From positions 1 to 23,473 of the forward strand of contig MVPY01000084.1 in assembly GCA_002067065.1 (NCBI GenBank): a stretch of DNA of 23,473 nt. Reading direction: 5' to 3'. Position 1 is the stretch's first letter. The number at the start of each line of letters is the position of its first letter. A program made the translations under genes and the position numbers. Below are positions 1 to 9,975 of this stretch, piece by piece. A model generated the notes under the pieces. It did no database searches, was not told the DNA's origin, and worked only from the letters and a program-made list of their open reading frames with translations. The stretch is from Methanobacterium sp. PtaB.Bin024 (GTDB taxonomy: Archaea; Methanobacteriota; Methanobacteria; Methanobacteriales; Methanobacteriaceae).

Positions 1-3000
1 CCACACAAACCAATCCACATTGTTCAAACTATACTCCTGGTTAGTCAAACGACTATCCAACACATCAGAAACTTTCACATACAAAGCATCACTAGGACCA
101 TAATTAGTCACAGTAATAGTGAACACAACAGGCCCACTCTGACCAGCAACCACAGTTTCTGGTGCAGATTTTGTCACATTCAACGCAGCAGAAGTTTCTA
201 CGGTATTATTAACTGTGTTGGAAGTTGTGTTAAATGGACTTGTTGAACTATTGGCAGTTGCATTGTTAAATAAGACCGTTCCGTTAGGAGTAGAAGCATT
301 TAAAGTACCATTTATCATTACTCTAAATGTTTCCCCGATACCAATATATCCTGAAGAGAATAAAGATGTGACATCTAGGACTAAAGGACCACTGAAACCT
401 GCCCAACTGCTCCATGCTCCACCATTAACACTATAAGAATAGAACCTGTTGAGGTAATAGCTTGAAAAGGTGTTATCAGTAAGTTTCACATCTCGAGCTA
501 CACTAGGGCCTGTGTTAGTTAATGTTAAAGTATATTTAAGGTTGTTTCCTGCGATAACAATATTAGATGGTGTGTTTTCTTTTACTAATGTTAAATTAGC
601 AGTTTGAGTCACATTAGTAGTTGCCGTGCTATTATTGTTATTGGGATTTGGATCTGTGGTGTTTGATGTAACATTTACTGTGTTGTTTAATATTCCTGCT
701 GGGGCGGAAGCATTAATGGTTGCCCTTATTCTGATGTTTGCTGAGCTTCCAGATATCATGTTTCCTAATATGAGACTCCATGTGCTGGTAGTTATGGAAG
801 TCCATGTACCGAAGTTTAGAGAGTATTGTGGATTGATTAAATAAGTGAACCATGGAGATAGGAAAATATCGTTAATTGTTACATTTTCAGCTGTGTCTGG
901 TCCTAAATTAGTTACAGTTATGGTGTATGTAACCTGTTCTCCTGCATTAACTTGTGAATCTCCATTTTTTTGCACTTGAAGATCAGCACCGATAGCATGA
1001 ACTTGAGTGCTGTTGTTGGTGGTGTAATTTCTTCCTCCTGTGGATATGGAAGTATAATTCAAATAAGCTGCATTAGTGATATTTTGTCCTGCCAGGAGGT
1101 AGTTGTTATTCACAGTACAGTTGAAGAGTATAGTGGAGTTATTATCTGCTAATGTTAGAACGGACCGTGTGAATGTAAGTATGTTTCCATTGTGGGTAAA
1201 GATCCAACCTGGACATAACTGAGAACCAGTGACAAAGGTCAGGCCAGTGGGTATCATATCAGTTATAACAATGTTATATGCATCAGCAGTGCTGGATGCT
1301 GTGTGTGAAACCTGTATGGTGTAGGTGAATTTTTCTCCAATGTTCAAATCGGTTTTACTTGGTGTTTTGGTTATCTGCAAGTTGGGTTCAACCACATGTA
1401 CCGTGGCTGTATCGGATCCTCCATTGACACTCTGCCCAGTTTGATTATTGTAATATAATGTGGCATTGTTAATCAGATTCTGACCATTGTAGTTTCCAGC
1501 TACATCCCTAATCAGAACTGTGTAATTAATAGTGATATTCCCTTCCTGGGTAATGGTTACATTTCCAAAGCTGATCTGGTAGGTGTTTCCACCCAGATGA
1601 GTCACCACAAACTGGTTAACATTAACCCCTGAAGTGGTTGTATATGTGAATCCACTGGTTCCTCCGTTTAATAAGAGTCCTTCTGGTAGGACATCGATGA
1701 TCTTAAGTTCAGTTGTGCTTCCCACTGGCAAGGTGATGGTTACAGATTCTGTGGCAGTTTCACCTATAGTGCGGTCCTGTGTTTCGGTTCCGTTAACTTT
1801 TTTAGATATTTTTGGTGTTCTGGTGGTTACCAGAGCTGTGGCAGTAGTATTTATGTTGTTCACAGCACCTGCAGGTTGTGTGGGATCTCCTGTCCTTTCA
1901 CCGGTGCTGGTACCCTGATCACCAGGAGTGGCATTGTTGGTGCCATGGGGACCAGGTAGGGTGGTTCCAGTTGCATTCACAGTGTTATTTAGAGTAGAAT
2001 TAAAGGTTACATTATGGTTTACTGTGGCATTGTAAGTTATGTTAAGATACTGGCCTGGGTTGAGTTTGTTGACCACTATGTAGATCAGATCTGCAGTGGA
2101 GTAGTTGGTAAATATTATGGATGGATCACTGGGAACAATACTCAGGTTCAGGTAGTCCATGGTGAATCCATTGATTGGATCTACAATAATCACATCATAA
2201 ACCGGGGCTCCGTTGGTACTGTTGTTGTTTTGGATCTGTATACTGAAGGTGGCTGTATCTGAATCCGTTAATGTAGTCTGTTTTGCTGTTTTAGTGGATT
2301 CAATTTGGGGAACAATTACGTTTAAAACTGTAGGGCATATTCCAGTCACCTGTTGGCTTCCCCCGGTAGCGTTGGTGAAATTCAATATAGCATTGTTAGG
2401 TATCTGTGTACCTGCCTGATTGCTGGCTATATTCAAGATTGTGGTGTTAAAGATCAGGGTTATGGTTCCGTTTTTAAGGCCGTTAGTACCCAGGTAAGTT
2501 ACGTTACCCAGATAGAAGGTGAGTGGTGAAAGGGAAGTGGGAGTGATGGCTAAAAATTCATCAACTGAACTTCCGAAATCAAATCCAGAAGCTATGATAC
2601 CTGCATCACTTCTTTTTATCAGGGCAGTGCCTCCATTGTAACCCAAGTTTGACATTAAAGAATCGATTAATGATACATTAAATGTTTCACCTTCTGGGAC
2701 TGTGAATTCTAGTTGGTAGGTTACTACTTCTCCCACCAGTACATTGGGATTGGTGGAATCTGGTTCAGAAGTACTGTTTACTGTTTTACTGACTGATGGT
2801 GAGACTGTGTTGATGTTCACTATATTGGATGTGTTGGTGTAATTTCTGGCATCATTGTAACCAGGGGGCATTGAAGAAAATGAAACATTGGCCTGGTTCT
2901 GGAATACAGAACCTGTTGGAACATTATCATTTACCAGAACTGTGAAAATGAATGTGAAAACATCACCGGGGTTGATAATGGTGCCAGAGATGGCTTTGAT

Positions 3001-6000
3001 AACCACGGTACTGCCTGGTGTGAAACTGAAACCTGATGGTGAAGACACCAGGGAAACTGTGGATGAGTTGAAGAGCACTGTATCCAGAACATCATTTAAC
3101 TCCATTTGATAGGCTGGTGAACTACCTGTATTGGTGACTGTTAGGGTAACTGTAACCTCATCCCCACCATCAACTGTAGATGGTGTTACATTTTTGTTAA
3201 CAGTTAAAAATGGTTCTACAATGGTGGTATTCACTGAAGTGGTGAATGGTGTTCTGGTATTTTCAGTCCAGTTGAGTGCTACATTGTTGGTTTTAACTGT
3301 GCCATTTATGTTACTGGTGTGATTAAGTACTGTAGCATTAAACAGGAGGTAGAATGTGTTGTTATTGGTACTGTTTGTGATGCCATTGAAAGTAAATATG
3401 ATATTCTGACCGCTACTAGAAACTGATAATGATCCTAAAGTACCACTGAATCCTGTGGTGTTCAGGATGTATTCACCTATGTTATAGTTGAACCCTGCAG
3501 GTAATGTATCAGTGATGGTGAGGTTGGTTTTCAATCCCTGCGGTAATGTGACCAGTATTTTATAGGTGACAATTTCACCTATGGTCAGATCTCCTGTATT
3601 TCCATGTATAGTGGAGTTTTCCACGGTTTTAGTTATCTGCGGATCTCCAGTTCTGATTACAGCCCATCCTGAGTCTGTGTAGTTACGACTATCTGGATCA
3701 GGATATCCTCCCACCCATGGCATTGACCAGTAGGTGGCGTTGGCTGTGTTGTTATAAGTGGGTCCAATGTAAGGTGTGTCCAGGGCAGTTATGTTAAATG
3801 TGAAATTAAGTGTCTGGCCCAGGGTTATGTCTCCTCCAGTGTAAGTTAAAATTCCGGTTAAAGGATCATAGTTAAACACAAACCCTGCTGGAGTGAAAAC
3901 TTCTGTTACACTGTTTAAATCAAAGATGTAGCTAGATCCAGCCAATGAATCGGTTATAATTACATTATATGCCGTTGATCTTGCATTGGAACGGGTGTTA
4001 CTAACCTGGAGGGTTATGGTAGTGGTCTGCCCTCCTTCAATAGTGCTGGGATTGAAAGTTTTTACCACTGTTAACCATGGTTCAGCTAGGTAAACAGTTG
4101 CACTATCAGTTAAGGAGGAATGACCTGGATTATTCCAGTCCATAGTGGCCCTGTTGGTTCTGGTCCTAGAGTTAGTGTGAGGTGGATTGGCAGTTGAATT
4201 ATCAACCATAAGGACTGTTAGATTGATGTAGAATGTGCTGTTACTGGTGGTGTTGGTAAGTCCTGTAAACAGGAATTCTAGGTTGTTGTTAATTTGTGTA
4301 AAGTTTAGATTTGCTAAGTTTCCATAGAAGTTACTCAGTTCCAATACATGTGACACATAAGTGAGTCCTGCTGGTAAAATATCATGAATGACCAGATCAT
4401 TGATTTGCCCTGCAGGCAGGGTAACCGCAATTTGGAATAATCCGGTTTCTCCTATTGTTAGATTAGATCCTGAGCTTATTCCATCAAGTGATCCTATGTA
4501 ATTTTTCTGGAAATCAACATCACGTACCTGTACTGATGCATTGTCTGAAAGGTGGGACTGATCAACTGCTGGGTTCCCTACATAATTTGGACTTTCAGGG
4601 AGGGTTAATGATGTATATTTAGTGATGTTGACTGTGTTGTTGATGACCTGTCTGGGGTAAACTGTGCTGTTAAAAAGGGCATCGTAGGTTATTATTATGG
4701 AACTGTTGGTGCTGTTAGCTGCGTAAATAGGGTACAGTAAACCAAAGTCCAAACCGGTGCTGGTGAAAAGATCCATCAGGTTTAATCCAGTGATGGCTGT
4801 TCCACTACCATAACTAACTGTTATGTTACTGATGGATAAGATATACCCCGAGTTAGATGTTAGTAAATCGTCTGTAACCACCACATTGTAAGCAGGGGCA
4901 TTTCCCGTGTTGTTCATAGTTACAGTGTATGTGACCACGTCTCCTGCCTGTAGATCTGAGGTGGGTGTTGCTGTCTTGTTTATGTTAAGTTCTGGTTCTC
5001 CTGTTATCAGGGAGACTATTCGATTATCACTGAAAATTTCCCCAGGACTGTTTTCATAATTTATGTTTAAAAGATTGGTGAGCCATAAACCATCTGTCAT
5101 TGGATCTCCAGTGGCAGTGATGGTGAACAAGATGTGAACTGTGGCATTGGGTTGGGTGGCATTGTAAACATTACCATAGCTAAATGTGAGGGTGTTCTGG
5201 GTGGAATCCACAATCAGCGTGGGTATCACACCAGTCAAACTACTTAGAGTATCATCTTCACCCAGTCTCCATTGACCAGCAGCTGGTATGGTTTGAGTGG
5301 TGTTCTGTGCCTGGCCTGTGGTAAACTGGGTGGCCCTTAGTAATGGTATAGGTAAATAATCAATCAAGTTAAAGTCGTCCAGGTTGCTGGTGGGCACATC
5401 TACCAGTAAAGAAAAGGTCACAATGTCCCCAGCTCTTATTACATATGGAGCTGTAGGATCCTCTCCATTTATTTCAATTATATCTTTTTCTGGTGTGGGG
5501 GCCACTATTATAACCTGAATTCCACTGGTATCTTCCACCTGACTACCATTATGAGTTAATACTGCATCAGCAATCACTGCATTATTTATAATATCATTGG
5601 ATACTATTGGATGGAGTATAGGTGGTGTTACTCCTTCATAGTATTCATTGATCCTGGCCCAGAAGGTTAGGTTTCCAGTGGTTGCCCCATTGTTGGTTCC
5701 AGTGTAATTTCCACCTTCCACAATACCGGTGTATCCATTGTCAATGAGTAACTGAGTGATATTAAACATCAAATAGGTAACACCTGTGGTGGAGTTATGA
5801 TAATACTGGAACTGATTAGGATTGGTCAGGTCAACAAACAGGTCACTGATATCTATACCTGGTAGATATAAGTTGAGTCTGGGATTGTAATTTAAAGAAT
5901 CCAGTAAACTTTGACCATCCCCTAAAATATCATAGAGTACCAGATTATTGAGGGAGAAATAATCTGAGACCTGAAAGTTAAGTGTGTATCTTAAAATATC

Positions 6001-7491
6001 AGTAGGTCTGGGTTGGATGGGATCTGTACTCTCATCATCAACACTTTTTTGTATAGCCAGTGGTTTCAAAGTGAGTGTGTAATTATCTTGGGATGAAACA
6101 GGAATATCAGTGTAGTTTCCAGTGACAGTGACAGAGTTAGTGGCATTAACCCATGCTCCAGTGTCTGGGTCCAGTACATACTGAGAATTGTTATCAAATT
6201 TAGGGGCATAAACTTGGTATGTGATAGTTTTATCAGAACCTAAAACACCAGTAATACTGTCGAAGGTTATCCATAATAATCCACCCGGAGTGGTAGTTGA
6301 TGGTTGTTGGATTAGGTTACCACCATCAGTATCAACAACTTGTATAAATTGCAGGTTTCCAGGGAGATTATCTATAACATCAACTGCAGTGACAGTTTGG
6401 CCATCTGCTACATCAACTGTGATGGTATAATCCCATGGATAATTGGAACCAGTGGCAGTTTCATCTTCATGAGGGCTGGCTGTATTTTTAAGGACTTTAA
6501 TCACTGTAGGGGTTACCTGTGCTGATGTCTCATTTCCCCGGATGGGTATTCCCCCAGTTTCATTGGCACCAAAACGAAAGACAGGGTAAGCTGTAATATT
6601 GAGGGGTGATCCCAGGGTGGAATTACCTAACAAAAATGCATTGATTTCCAGGACTGCACTTGGCTGACCTGAGGTAAAACTACCCAAAGGATATTCAATT
6701 ACGTAAAGTTGATATCCAGGAGTTCCAGTCACTGTAAGTCCAGATAATGGATCAATTAAGGTGCCACTTAAAGGGAAAGTTCCTACACTGGTAACACTTA
6801 CTGGTGCTCCTAAAAAGTTGGCACTTTCAAACTGTATCTCTGGGGGTAAGATCAGCTGTACTGTGGGGCCGAATCCAGTTTCATTACCATTGTTATTGAA
6901 GGTTAGTGTGAAGTTAAAACTTTCATTCAAGAATTGTTCTTCTGGGGCATCAATGGATAAAGTGGGTTCTGGACCTAATTGAAAGTTCATCCACCCATAT
7001 AAATTCAGGTCTGATGAATCCGCACCTGGTTCCATTGTTACTAGTTTACTAGACGCCATATGTCCCGGATAACTGGCACTGACATAAAAACTTCTTTCAT
7101 TACTCAACAATGATAATTGATAATATCCATTGGAATCTGTGGTGGTTTGAGCAATTCGTGTTCCATCAACATTTGTTACAGTTATGGTAACATCAGAGAA
7201 GGGACTGCCATTGGTACAGGTAATTACATTACCACTGATTATTGAATCAAAAACAGATGCGGAGTGTGATTGAGATGGATCTTGAAGATATCCTGAATTG
7301 TTAACATAATTAAGGTTAGTTTGATTAGTTTCATAATTCATTCCAGTTGCATTATCTGACAATGCTGAATCATTTAAAACAGTATTCGGAATTTCATCTA
7401 CATTTTCAGCAGCAGAAACTGTACCTAACATTAAAAAAACTACACAGATAATTATACATAATAATGATATTTTATTCTCCAACCCTAACAT
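1..7491 (-). CDS. Giant adhesin-like surface protein with DUF11 repeats (partial, 5' part)
   Basis: Open frame of 2497 codons from ATG at 7491 to the window edge with no stop, so the C-terminus is missing. The N-terminus (MLGLENKISLLC..., hydrophobic core to about residue 27, then AENVDE) reads as a signal peptide. Residues about 85-145 look like a carboxypeptidase-regulatory-like beta domain (ISGNVITC, DSNGYYQLSL). The rest is a long tandem series of DUF11/TIGR01451-type beta-sandwich repeats, recognisable by recurring elements such as KTATPTSDLQAGDVVTYTVT, NTGNAPAYNVVVTD and LPAGLTYV. The protein is very rich in Asn and Thr with many N-x-S/T sequons. Such proteins are abundant on Methanobacteriales cell surfaces and are presumed to mediate contact with pseudomurein, partner cells or surfaces; binding partner unknown. 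A GGTGAT Shine-Dalgarno lies 3 nt before ATG. The class call is firm, the specific role inferred. Confidence 0.9.
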   Translation of the reverse strand, partial: MLGLENKISLLCIIICVVFLMLGTVSAAENVDEIPNTVLNDSALSDNATGMNYETNQTNLNYVNNSGYLQDPSQSHSASVFDSIISGNVITCTNGSPFSDVTITVTNVDGTRIAQTTTDSNGYYQLSLLSNERSFYVSASYPGHMASSKLVTMEPGADSSDLNLYGWMNFQLGPEPTLSIDAPEEQFLNESFNFTLTFNNNGNETGFGPTVQLILPPEIQFESANFLGAPVSVTSVGTFPLSGTLIDPLSGLTVTGTPGYQLYVIEYPLGSFTSGQPSAVLEINAFLLGNSTLGSPLNITAYPVFRFGANETGGIPIRGNETSAQVTPTVIKVLKNTASPHEDETATGSNYPWDYTITVDVADGQTVTAVDVIDNLPGNLQFIQVVDTDGGNLIQQPSTTTPGGLLWITFDSITGVLGSDKTITYQVYAPKFDNNSQYVLDPDTGAWVNATNSVTVTGNYTDIPVSSQDNYTLTLKPLAIQKSVDDESTDPIQPRPTDILRYTLNFQVSDYFSLNNLVLYDILGDGQSLLDSLNYNPRLNLYLPGIDISDLFVDLTNPNQFQYYHNSTTGVTYLMFNITQLLIDNGYTGIVEGGNYTGTNNGATTGNLTFWARINEYYEGVTPPILHPIVSNDIINNAVIADAVLTHNGSQVEDTSGIQVIIVAPTPEKDIIEINGEDPTAPYVIRAGDIVTFSLLVDVPTSNLDDFNLIDYLPIPLLRATQFTTGQAQNTTQTIPAAGQWRLGEDDTLSSLTGVIPTLIVDSTQNTLTFSYGNVYNATQPNATVHILFTITATGDPMTDGLWLTNLLNINYENSPGEIFSDNRIVSLITGEPELNINKTATPTSDLQAGDVVTYTVTMNNTGNAPAYNVVVTDDLLTSNSGYILSISNITVSYGSGTAITGLNLMDLFTSTGLDFGLLYPIYAANSTNSSIIITYDALFNSTVYPRQVINNTVNITKYTSLTLPESPNYVGNPAVDQSHLSDNASVQVRDVDFQKNYIGSLDGISSGSNLTIGETGLFQIAVTLPAGQINDLVIHDILPAGLTYVSHVLELSNFYGNLANLNFTQINNNLEFLFTGLTNTTSNSTFYINLTVLMVDNSTANPPHTNSRTRTNRATMDWNNPGHSSLTDSATVYLAEPWLTVVKTFNPSTIEGGQTTTITLQVSNTRSNARSTAYNVIITDSLAGSSYIFDLNSVTEVFTPAGFVFNYDPLTGILTYTGGDITLGQTLNFTFNITALDTPYIGPTYNNTANATYWSMPWVGGYPDPDSRNYTDSGWAVIRTGDPQITKTVENSTIHGNTGDLTIGEIVTYKILVTLPQGLKTNLTITDTLPAGFNYNIGEYILNTTGFSGTLGSLSVSSSGQNIIFTFNGITNSTNNNTFYLLFNATVLNHTSNINGTVKTNNVALNWTENTRTPFTTSVNTTIVEPFLTVNKNVTPSTVDGGDEVTVTLTVTNTGSSPAYQMELNDVLDTVLFNSSTVSLVSSPSGFSFTPGSTVVIKAISGTIINPGDVFTFIFTVLVNDNVPTGSVFQNQANVSFSSMPPGYNDARNYTNTSNIVNINTVSPSVSKTVNSTSEPDSTNPNVLVGEVVTYQLEFTVPEGETFNVSLIDSLMSNLGYNGGTALIKRSDAGIIASGFDFGSSVDEFLAITPTSLSPLTFYLGNVTYLGTNGLKNGTITLIFNTTILNIASNQAGTQIPNNAILNFTNATGGSQQVTGICPTVLNVIVPQIESTKTAKQTTLTDSDTATFSIQIQNNNSTNGAPVYDVIIVDPINGFTMDYLNLSIVPSDPSIIFTNYSTADLIYIVVNKLNPGQYLNITYNATVNHNVTFNSTLNNTVNATGTTLPGPHGTNNATPGDQGTSTGERTGDPTQPAGAVNNINTTATALVTTRTPKISKKVNGTETQDRTIGETATESVTITLPVGSTTELKIIDVLPEGLLLNGGTSGFTYTTTSGVNVNQFVVTHLGGNTYQISFGNVTITQEGNITINYTVLIRDVAGNYNGQNLINNATLYYNNQTGQSVNGGSDTATVHVVEPNLQITKTPSKTDLNIGEKFTYTIQVSHTASSTADAYNIVITDMIPTGLTFVTGSQLCPGWIFTHNGNILTFTRSVLTLADNNSTILFNCTVNNNYLLAGQNITNAAYLNYTSISTGGRNYTTNNSTQVHAIGADLQVQKNGDSQVNAGEQVTYTITVTNLGPDTAENVTINDIFLSPWFTYLINPQYSLNFGTWTSITTSTWSLILGNMISGSSANIRIRATINASAPAGILNNTVNVTSNTTDPNPNNNNSTATTNVTQTANLTLVKENTPSNIVIAGNNLKYTLTLTNTGPSVARDVKLTDNTFSSYYLNRFYSYSVNGGAWSSWAGFSGPLVLDVTSLFSSGYIGIGETFRVMINGTLNASTPNGTVLFNNATANSSTSPFNTTSNTVNNTVETSAALNVTKSAPETVVAGQSGPVVFTITVTNYGPSDALYVKVSDVLDSRLTNQEYSLNNVDWFVW

Positions 7492-7500
7492 TCAATCACC

Positions 7501-7654
7501 ATATGAAATCTTTTCAATTATTTCTCTCAATGAACAGTATAGTCAATGTATTATGCTATGAATTCTATTCTCATACTATATGAAATCTTTTCAATTATTT
7601 CTCTCAATGAACAATATAGTCAATGTATTATGCTATGAATTCTATTCTCATACT
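7501..7654. repeat. 77-bp tandem duplication in the adhesin leader
   Basis: Two adjacent copies, 7501-7577 and 7578-7654, differ at a single base (G at 7537, A at 7614). Each contains the small inverted repeat TGAAATCTTTTCA (arms TGAAA/TTTCA). The pair sits between the adhesin TATA box and its start codon, so both copies would lie in or next to the 5' untranslated region. The near identity implies a recent duplication. Confidence 0.93.
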
Positions 7655-7661
7655 ATATAAA
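7654..7661 (-). promoter_or_regulatory. TATA box of the adhesin gene
   Basis: Reading the minus strand, 7661-7654 is TTTATATA, an exact archaeal TATA consensus. Initiation about 25 nt downstream would fall near 7632, giving a leader of about 140 nt that contains nearly all of the 77-bp duplication. No second equally good TATA box is seen between the repeat copies. Confidence 0.55.
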
Positions 7662-7907
7662 TATACGCTAACAACAAACTATTTGTACATATCTTAACCT
7701 AATTAAAAAATACCAAATAATTAAATAAATATACAAACTAAAAAAATGATCCCAACTAAAGTTGATGACTAATGTAAGTTTATACCATAGGAACTCTTTA
7801 GTCCTTTAAATTTTTTGGTTGTGTTGCAAGTTTAGTTAAAACTTTTTCGCTCATGCCCCAATATTAGTGCAAAAGTTTAAGTGAGGTTAGTGACATATTA
7901 ATATCGT
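7662..7907. other. AT-rich intergenic region between adhesin promoter and IS1595 remnant
   Basis: No gene seen. The stretch separates the divergently oriented adhesin promoter from the IS1595-like transposase remnant. The right half (about 7815-7900) probably contains the left end of that IS, but I could not pair it with a matching right end, so the exact element boundary is unknown. Confidence 0.5.
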
Positions 7908-8849
7908 ATGAAATCCAAAAATTTAGTTCCACAATTGTTTGTTTCTGATGAAGAAAAAGTTATGGATTTTTTGCGACATGTGAGGTGGTCTAGTGGGGTG
8001 TATTGTCCAGAGTGTAAATCTTTTGAAGTTTATAAGCAGGGTCTTCAGGGTAAATCTCGACGTTATTCTTGCAATAGTTGTGGATTGAATTTTAGTGACC
8101 TTACTGGAACGGTATTTGCCAATAAAAAGCTTCCTGTGGGTGAGATATTTTATATCATTATGAATTTGGATAAAAAAAGTGTTCAAAGGGTTTCAGATGA
8201 GTTAGGTCATAAGTGGGACAGTGTTTATCGTGTTGCACATGAATTTAGAGAAAGTTTGTTGGATAAATCCACGGATCCTGTTTTGAAGGGTGATGTGGAA
8301 ATCTATGAAATGTATCAATCTGCAGGTGAAAAAGGTTTAAAAAAAATGTCCAAGGACTAGAAGACTTAAACAATGGGGAAGGGGAACTTACAAAAAAGAT
8401 AAACCACCCATAATCACTATAGTAGAAAGAGGAACGCGAAACATGATATTAATGGTAGAAAAAAATCTTTCCAAAGATTTAATTCGGGAAAAAATAGAAA
8501 AACATTGTAATGAACCAATAAGGTTATTTACTGATGACTACACCATATAACTGATGACTACACCATATACTTCGATTTAAAAGACCATTCAAAGGTTAAA
8601 GAACATCACATAATCAAACATTCTGAAAAAGAATATGCAGATTGTGAAAATTATGTTAACACATGTGAAAACAGACAGTCACTCTTAAGACAGTATTTAA
8701 GAATATTCAGAGGTGTTTCAAAAAAATTGGATACCTATGTTAAATTCTTCCAATTTACTTTCATTAAAGGGGTAAATTGGTTTGGAAATGCAGTCCAACT
8801 AATATTAAATAATTGCACTAATACGGGGAGATGGTCGAACAATTATTAA
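7908..8849 (+). pseudogene. IS1595-family transposase, frameshifted and interrupted
   Basis: The first 150 codons are open: an N-terminal zinc ribbon (YCPEC at about residues 34-38 and YSCNSCG at about 53-59), then the IS1595-type element LTGTVFANKKLPVGEIFYI and GDVEIYEMY, where the first catalytic Asp/Glu region of the DDE domain is expected. The frame is lost in the A-run near 8340-8346, with a stop at 8358. The continuation is readable in another frame (RLKQWGRGTYKKDKPPI... to LFTDDYTI). A 20-bp tandem duplication at 8530-8569 then breaks it again; removing one copy restores TDDYTIYFDLKDHSKV... through FIKGVNWFGNAVQLIL to a stop at 8847. Two independent lesions make this a dead copy. Family assignment rests on the zinc ribbon and GTVF/KLP motifs. 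Confidence 0.85.
8530..8569 (+). repeat. 20-bp tandem duplication inside the IS1595 remnant
   Basis: Two perfect adjacent copies of ACTGATGACTACACCATATA (8530-8549 and 8550-8569). Because 20 is not a multiple of 3, the duplication introduces a frameshift and an immediate TAA in the transposase frame. Confidence 0.93.
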
Positions 8850-8856
8850 TAGATAG

Positions 8857-9803
8857 AAAAAATTTCAGAAAAAATAAATAGAAGATTTGGCTGTAAACTC
8901 TGCAGGCAGACAATTTTAAACCACAAAATAGAAAAAACACGGAAATCACTACAAAAATAAGATAGATAAATCTTTAAAATACACACGTAAAGACTTAAGT
9001 GGCGCGTATGGTTATGATGAAGAATTTTCAACTATAAATGGAGAAAAAAGCACGTTTAACCTTGTTAGACTTAAATACCAATATTGTTGTAAATCAAAAA
9101 ATTGTAAAAGAATTCAACGTAAAAACGGTTGAAACATTCTTAAAAGCAAGCCTAAGATATAAAAAGTGTAAAACAATAGTTAATGATGGTTCCATTGCAT
9201 ATAACCATGTAAATAGATGATTAAAACATTAAACACCAAATGTGCACCTTCCACGTAAATTCATAACTTAATGAAAAACGTAGAAAAAGAGTTAAATAAA
9301 ATAAAAGGAAAAATAAAAACCAAAAAGAAGAATAAAGAAAAAACAGAGGATATCAAAGATAATAAGAATAAAAAAAGAAGAATCAAAGATACACGATTTT
9401 TAAAACGCTAAATACGAGTATTAAAAAAGGAAAAAAACAGCGGGAGAATACATGTGGAAAGAATATCCAACATATTCAAAGCTAAAACCTTACAAAAACG
9501 CTGAAACAAGAGTTTCAATGCTATTTAATAATATACAGCATTTAACAAAAACCGTAGAGATTTTCTACATAAAATAAGTAAAATATTCAATAAAACAATC
9601 AAAACACATCGTCCACAACGATATAACCCCCCACACACACAAATAACAAAAAAGAATGACATTACGGCATAACACTACCCCAATACCTGAAAAAAAGTTA
9701 CAAAACAGACCAAGGACTAGAAATACATCTAAACTTCGCCGAATACAGATGGACATAAAGAAACACCCCAAAAACACTAAAACAATAACATTTTAGAAGA
9801 ACC
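8857..9803 (+). pseudogene. Decayed Zn-ribbon/DDE transposase remnant (family X, copy 1)
   Basis: A heavily decayed transposase, readable in pieces over several frames: ISEKINRRFGCKLCRQTIL near 8865, SGAYGYDEEFSTIN near 9000, then the open stretch 9038-9220 (LTLLDLNTNIVVNQKIV, KTIVNDGSIAYNHV), and finally HYGITLPQYLKKSYKTDQGL and IHLNFAEYRWT near 9660-9755. These line up in order with the better preserved transposase at 17834-19359 (GVYGYDEQ, LTILDSETKLILNEW-like, AIITDGYQSYPS, ITLPRHLKRKYRTLEG), so it belongs to the same broad IS group. The end at about 9791-9803 (TTTTAGAAGAACC) resembles the terminal inverted repeat of these elements. The zinc-ribbon half is missing. Many stops; certainly non-functional. 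Confidence 0.72.
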
Positions 9804-9962
9804 CGAAAACTTAGGTTTAGGCCATATACACATATATACCAAACGATCAGCCTATAAAAAGCCTATCTAAATGTACTTTCACTAAAAATATTGATATCTT
9901 ACAGCCGAAACGAAATCCAAAAAATCTAAACCATGGAAAATTTCACTTAAAACAGACACCCT
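9804..9962 (+). pseudogene. 3' tail of a second DDE transposase (family Y, copy 1)
   Basis: Only the last about 50 codons survive, with frameshifts. The sequence is roughly 80% identical by eye to 20386-20544, where it reads ENLGLSHIHSYTKRSVYKKA...IENFT-stop. Both copies end with the same CACTTAAAACAGACACCCT, after which the sequences diverge, so this is probably the true right end of the element. It directly abuts the 3' end of the HPr-kinase-like gene (stop at 9976 on the other strand). Confidence 0.65.
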
Positions 9963-9975
9963 ACTTGTAAATATT

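Noticed and set aside
215..6982. Many 60-94 codon plus-strand frames across the adhesin region.
   Set aside because: All lie opposite one continuous 2497-codon frame with signal peptide and repeated domains; they lack ribosome binding sites and family resemblance.
7501..7654. The tandem repeat considered as a CRISPR array.
   Set aside because: Only two directly adjacent copies of 77 bp with no spacers and no cas genes nearby.
9565..9777. A 70-codon minus-strand frame rich in Cys and Phe.
   Set aside because: Antisense to the X transposase remnant (HYGITLP...AEYRWT); no SD.
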